NCBI RefSeq assembly: GCF_000214035.2
Contig: NZ_AFHG01000059.1
Span: forward strand, 310,001 to 374,000
Length of the DNA: 64,000 bases
Direction: 5' to 3'
DNA from: Methyloversatilis universalis FAM5
Lineage (GTDB): Bacteria; Pseudomonadota; Gammaproteobacteria; Burkholderiales; Rhodocyclaceae
Below are positions 60,904-64,000 of the stretch, piece after piece (the stretch's first letter is position 1; every line of letters begins with the position of its first letter). The position numbers and the translations under genes were made by a program. The notes beneath the pieces are model-generated. The model had not been told where the DNA came from. It worked only from the letters and a program-made list of their open reading frames with translations, and made no database searches.

Positions 60904-62412
60904 ATGAGCGCACTGCCGCAGGCCCACGAGGCCGCAAGCTCCACACCGGACATTCGCATCGACCGCGCCGCGCTGATCGCGGAACTGTCGCGCGTGCTGC
61001 CCGAAGACTGTCTGATCGCCGATCCCGGCCGGCTGCGCGCCTACGAGTGCGACGGCCTGATGCTGGTGCGCGAAATGCCGCTGGCGGTCGCGCTGCCGAC
61101 CACCGAAGCGCAGGTGGTGGCGGTGCTGCGCACCTGTCACCGGCTGGGCGTGCCGGTGGTGCCGCGCGGGGCCGGTACCGGCCTGTCCGGCGGCGCCACG
61201 CCGCACAAGCAGGGCATCGTGCTGTCGACCGCCCGCCTGAACCGCATCGTGTCGGTGGACCGGCTGGCACAGCAGGCGGTGGTGCAGCCCGGCGTGCGCA
61301 ATCTGGCGGTGTCCGAGGCCGCGGCGCCCTACGGCCTCTACTACGCGCCAGACCCGTCGTCGCAGATCGCCTGCAGCATCGGCGGCAATGTGGCGGAGAA
61401 CTCGGGCGGCGTGCACTGCCTGAAGTACGGCCTGACCGTGCACAACGTGCTGCGGGTGCGCATGGTGAACATGGCCGGCGAGGTGATGGAAATTGGCAGC
61501 GCCGCGCCGGACAGCGCGGGCTACGACCTGCTGGCGGTCACCATCGGTTCGGAAGGCCTGCTCGGCGTGGTGACCGAAGTGACGGTGAAGCTGGTGCCCA
61601 AGCCGCGGGTCGCGCGCTGCGTGCTGGCGGCCTTTGCTGACATCCGCAAGGCCGGCCAGGCGGTGGCCGACGTGATCGCCGCCGGCATCATTCCGGCCGG
61701 TCTGGAAATGATGGACCAGGCCACCACCGCCGCGGTCGAACAGTTCGTCCATGCCGGCTATCCGCTCGACGCCGCAGCCATCCTGCTGTGCGAATCCGAC
61801 GGCACCGAAGAAGAGGTGCAGGACGAGATCGCGCGCGTGCGCGTGCTGCTGGAAGCGGCCGGCGCCACCGAAATCCGCATTTCCAGTGACGAGGCCGAGC
61901 GGCTGCGCTTCTGGGCCGGCCGCAAGGCGGCCTTCCCGGCGGCCGGGCGGATCGCGCCCGACTACTACTGCATGGACGGCACCATTCCGCGCCAGCGTCT
62001 GGCCGACATGCTGGAAGCCATGGAGACCATGGCGAAGAAATACGATCTGGGCCTGCTCAACGTATTCCACGCCGGCGACGGCAATCTGCACCCGCTCATC
62101 CTGTTCGATTCGAACGATCCGGATTCAGTGCGCCGGGCGGAAGCCTTCGGCGTCGATATCCTGGAACTGTCGGTCGAGCTGGGCGGCACCATCACCGGCG
62201 AGCACGGCGTGGGTCTGGAAAAGATCAACCAGATGTGCAGCCAGTTCGGTGCCGACGAGCTGGACATGTTCCACCGGGTGAAGGCGGCGTTCGATCCGGC
62301 CGGCCTGATGAATCCGGGCAAGGCGGTGCCCACGCTGCACCGCTGCGCCGAAATGGGCCGCATGCACGTACACCACGGCGAACTGCCGCATCCCGACCTG
62401 CCGCGTTTCTGA
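60904..62412 (+). CDS. glcD: Glycolate oxidase FAD-binding subunit GlcD
   Basis: GlcD oxidises glycolate to glyoxylate with GlcE and GlcF at the membrane. The 502-residue flavoprotein has the PCMH-type FAD site VPRGAGTGLSGGATPHKQG and IGGNVAENSGGVHCLKYG, and the C-terminal substrate region FHAGDGNLHPLILFD and ITGEHGVGLEK. The preceding terminator shows that it begins its own transcript; TATCAT at 60866-60871 is a weak -10 candidate. glcE follows by 2 bases. Confidence 0.94.
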   Translation: MSALPQAHEAASSTPDIRIDRAALIAELSRVLPEDCLIADPGRLRAYECDGLMLVREMPLAVALPTTEAQVVAVLRTCHRLGVPVVPRGAGTGLSGGATPHKQGIVLSTARLNRIVSVDRLAQQAVVQPGVRNLAVSEAAAPYGLYYAPDPSSQIACSIGGNVAENSGGVHCLKYGLTVHNVLRVRMVNMAGEVMEIGSAAPDSAGYDLLAVTIGSEGLLGVVTEVTVKLVPKPRVARCVLAAFADIRKAGQAVADVIAAGIIPAGLEMMDQATTAAVEQFVHAGYPLDAAAILLCESDGTEEEVQDEIARVRVLLEAAGATEIRISSDEAERLRFWAGRKAAFPAAGRIAPDYYCMDGTIPRQRLADMLEAMETMAKKYDLGLLNVFHAGDGNLHPLILFDSNDPDSVRRAEAFGVDILELSVELGGTITGEHGVGLEKINQMCSQFGADELDMFHRVKAAFDPAGLMNPGKAVPTLHRCAEMGRMHVHHGELPHPDLPRF

Positions 62413-62414
62413 CC

Positions 62415-63491
62415 ATGAGCTCACATCTTCATTCGGTGCTGCGCGAGCAGGTGCTGGAGGCGGCCGCCCACGGTCGCACGCTGCGCCCGCACGGCAGCGG
62501 CTCCAAGGATTTCCTCGCGCAGACGCTGAGCGGTACGCCGCTGGACATGCGCGGCGCGCAGGGCGTCATCGCCTACGAGCCGTCGGAACTGTTCATCACC
62601 GCCCACGCCGGCACCCGGTTGGCCGAAGTCGAGGCGCTGCTGGCGGCCCACAACCAGATGCTGGCGTTCGAGCCGCCGCATTTCGGACCGCACGCCACGC
62701 TGGGCGGCGCGCTGGCCGCCGGTCTGTCCGGCCCGCGTCGCATCAGCGCCGGCAGCCTGCGCGATTTCGTGCTCGGCGTGACGCTGATGGACGGTCAGGG
62801 CAGGGTGCTGCGCTTCGGCGGCCAGGTGATGAAGAACGTGGCCGGTTTCGACGTGTCGCGCCTGATTGCCGGCAGCTTCGGCACGCTGGGCCTGATTCTC
62901 GAAGTGACGCTGAAGGTGCTGCCCCGTCCGCCGGCCGAACAGACCCGCGTGCTGGCGCTGGACGAGGCGCACGCGCTGTCCGCGCTGCGCGAGTGGGGCG
63001 CGCAGCCGCTGCCGCTGTCAGCCACCCTGTGGCACGACGGCCGGCTGGCGGTGCGCCTGTCCGGCGCCGAACCGGCGCTTGCGGCCGCGGTGCGCATCGT
63101 CGGCGGCGAACCGCTGGCAGCGGATGAGGCGGCCGCGCTGTGGCAGTCGGTGCGCGAACAGCGTCATCCCTTCTTTAGCGGCGACGCGCCGCTGTGGCGC
63201 GTCGCGCTGCCGCCGATGGCGCCCGCGCTGGCGCTGGAAGGCCGGCCGCTGGTGGAATGGAACGGCATGCAGCGCTGGCTGCGCAGCGACATCGACGCCG
63301 ACGCGCTGCGTCACGCGGTACGCGCGCTCGGCGGTCACGCTACGCTGTTCCGCGGCGGCCGTGCGGTGGATCGTGCGCTCGGCGTGTTCGAGCCGCTGGC
63401 GCCCGAGGTGATGGCGGTGCATCGCCGCCTGAAGCAGGCCTTCGACCCGTCCGGCGTGTTCAGCCCCGGACGCCTGTACGCAGAATTGTGA
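62415..63491 (+). CDS. glcE: Glycolate oxidase FAD-binding subunit GlcE
   Basis: The 358-residue partner of GlcD has the same flavin fold but a shorter C-terminus. Landmarks are TLRPHGSGSKDF, FGPHATLGGALAAGLSGPRR and KNVAGFDVSRLIAGSFGTLG. It starts at the ATG at 62415 (MSSHLHSVLREQ), 2 bases after glcD, and is followed by glcF after 10 bases. Confidence 0.93.
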   Translation: MSSHLHSVLREQVLEAAAHGRTLRPHGSGSKDFLAQTLSGTPLDMRGAQGVIAYEPSELFITAHAGTRLAEVEALLAAHNQMLAFEPPHFGPHATLGGALAAGLSGPRRISAGSLRDFVLGVTLMDGQGRVLRFGGQVMKNVAGFDVSRLIAGSFGTLGLILEVTLKVLPRPPAEQTRVLALDEAHALSALREWGAQPLPLSATLWHDGRLAVRLSGAEPALAAAVRIVGGEPLAADEAAALWQSVREQRHPFFSGDAPLWRVALPPMAPALALEGRPLVEWNGMQRWLRSDIDADALRHAVRALGGHATLFRGGRAVDRALGVFEPLAPEVMAVHRRLKQAFDPSGVFSPGRLYAEL

Positions 63492-63501
63492 GAGCCGACT
63501 G

Positions 63502-64000
63502 ATGCAGACCGGACTGGCCGATTTCATCCGCAACACGCCGGAAGGCGACGCCGCCGACAAGGTGCTGCGCAAATGCGTGCACTGCGGCTTCTGCAACGCC
63601 ACCTGCCCGACCTACCAGATCCTCGGTGACGAGCTGGACGGGCCGCGTGGCCGCATCTATCTGATGAAGCAGCTGCTCGAGGGCGAGGTGCCGGCGAACA
63701 CCGTGCTGCCCCACCTCGACCGCTGCCTGACCTGCCGCAACTGCGAATCCACCTGTCCGTCCGGCGTGCGCTATCACGAGCTGGTCGACATCGGCCGCGC
63801 GGTGGCGGAGCGCCGCGGTTCGCGTCCGCTGGCCGAGCGCGCGAAGCGCTGGGTGATGCGCGAGGCGCTGGCGCGTCCAGGTGTGTTCAATACCGCGCTG
63901 GCGCTCGGCCGGCTTGCGCGTCCGCTGCTGCCGGCGGCACTGGCGGCCAAGGTCGCGCCGGCGCGACCCGCCGGCCACTGGCCGCCGGTGCGTCACGCAC
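63502..64000 (+). CDS. glcF: Glycolate oxidase iron-sulfur subunit GlcF, N-terminal part
   Basis: An open frame runs from the ATG at 63502 (MQTGLADFIRNTPEGD) through the right edge, 166 codons. It has two 4Fe-4S motifs, CVHCGFCNATCPTY and CLTCRNCESTCPSG, which carry electrons from GlcD/GlcE to the quinone pool. The cysteine-rich C-terminal CCG domains should lie beyond the window. Third gene of the glcDEF operon. Confidence 0.94.
   Translation, partial: MQTGLADFIRNTPEGDAADKVLRKCVHCGFCNATCPTYQILGDELDGPRGRIYLMKQLLEGEVPANTVLPHLDRCLTCRNCESTCPSGVRYHELVDIGRAVAERRGSRPLAERAKRWVMREALARPGVFNTALALGRLARPLLPAALAAKVAPARPAGHWPPVRHA

Overview
High-GC DNA from a purple, bacteriochlorophyll-a-making bacterium. 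Gene order, the sequences and the housekeeping genes (glnE, yhdP, tldD, aroG, glcDEF) fit a betaproteobacterium of the Rhodocyclales/Burkholderiales type; the genus cannot be settled from sequence alone. About the first 40 kb is an almost complete photosynthesis gene cluster; the remaining 24 kb is ordinary chromosome.
Layout of the cluster: (1) 0-2.7 kb, left-pointing: start of bchO, then crtD-crtC. (2) 2.85-14.3 kb, right-pointing: crtE-crtF-bchC-bchX-bchY-bchZ-pufB-pufA-pufL-pufM-pufC and a CBS-domain gene. (3) A REP-like repeat array at 14.4-14.6 kb where two operons converge. (4) 14.6-28.7 kb, left-pointing superoperon bchF-bchN-bchB-bchH-bchL-bchM-lhaA-puhA-puhB-puhC-acsF-puhE. (5) 29.1-35.7 kb, right-pointing: aerR/ppaA, ppsR, then bchG, a PucC-like carrier, bchP and tspO. 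(6) 35.9-39.9 kb: a second PpsR-like protein with no DNA-binding domain, a bacteriophytochrome with no kinase domain, and a convergent heme oxygenase.
Together these genes encode the bacteriochlorophyll branch from Mg insertion (bchH) through methylation (bchM), aerobic ring closure (acsF), dark protochlorophyllide reduction (bchLNB), hydration/oxidation (bchF, bchC), chlorin reduction (bchXYZ), and tail attachment and reduction (bchG, bchP). They also encode spheroidene-type carotenoid steps (crtE, crtF, crtC, crtD) and the RC-LH1 complex with its assembly factors. bchI, bchD, crtI and crtB are not in the window and probably lie beyond the left edge. No LH2 (puc) structural genes and no bchE are present here. 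Operators of the form TGT-N12-ACA or close variants sit at the crtD/crtE, bchC, bchF/aerR and bchG promoters, usually with the right half-site inside a TTGAC(A/G) -35 hexamer, so repression by PpsR with AerR as antagonist is expected.
The most unusual item is the ppsR2-bphP-bphO module. It looks like a red/far-red sensor coupled to a cysteine-free PpsR paralogue that cannot bind DNA itself but could pair with the full-length PpsR encoded 5 kb away.
The right-hand 24 kb holds a small membrane protein, a DUF808 protein, trhO, a TauE/SafE permease, a lipoprotein, glnE, yhdP, a nitrilase, a FeeM-like acyltransferase, tldD, a DUF2062 protein, aroG, a lipid-linked glycosyltransferase pair, murI, a cobalamin adenosyltransferase, glycerate kinase and glcDEF (glcF cut by the window edge). 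No tRNA, rRNA, CRISPR array, insertion sequence or prophage was seen.
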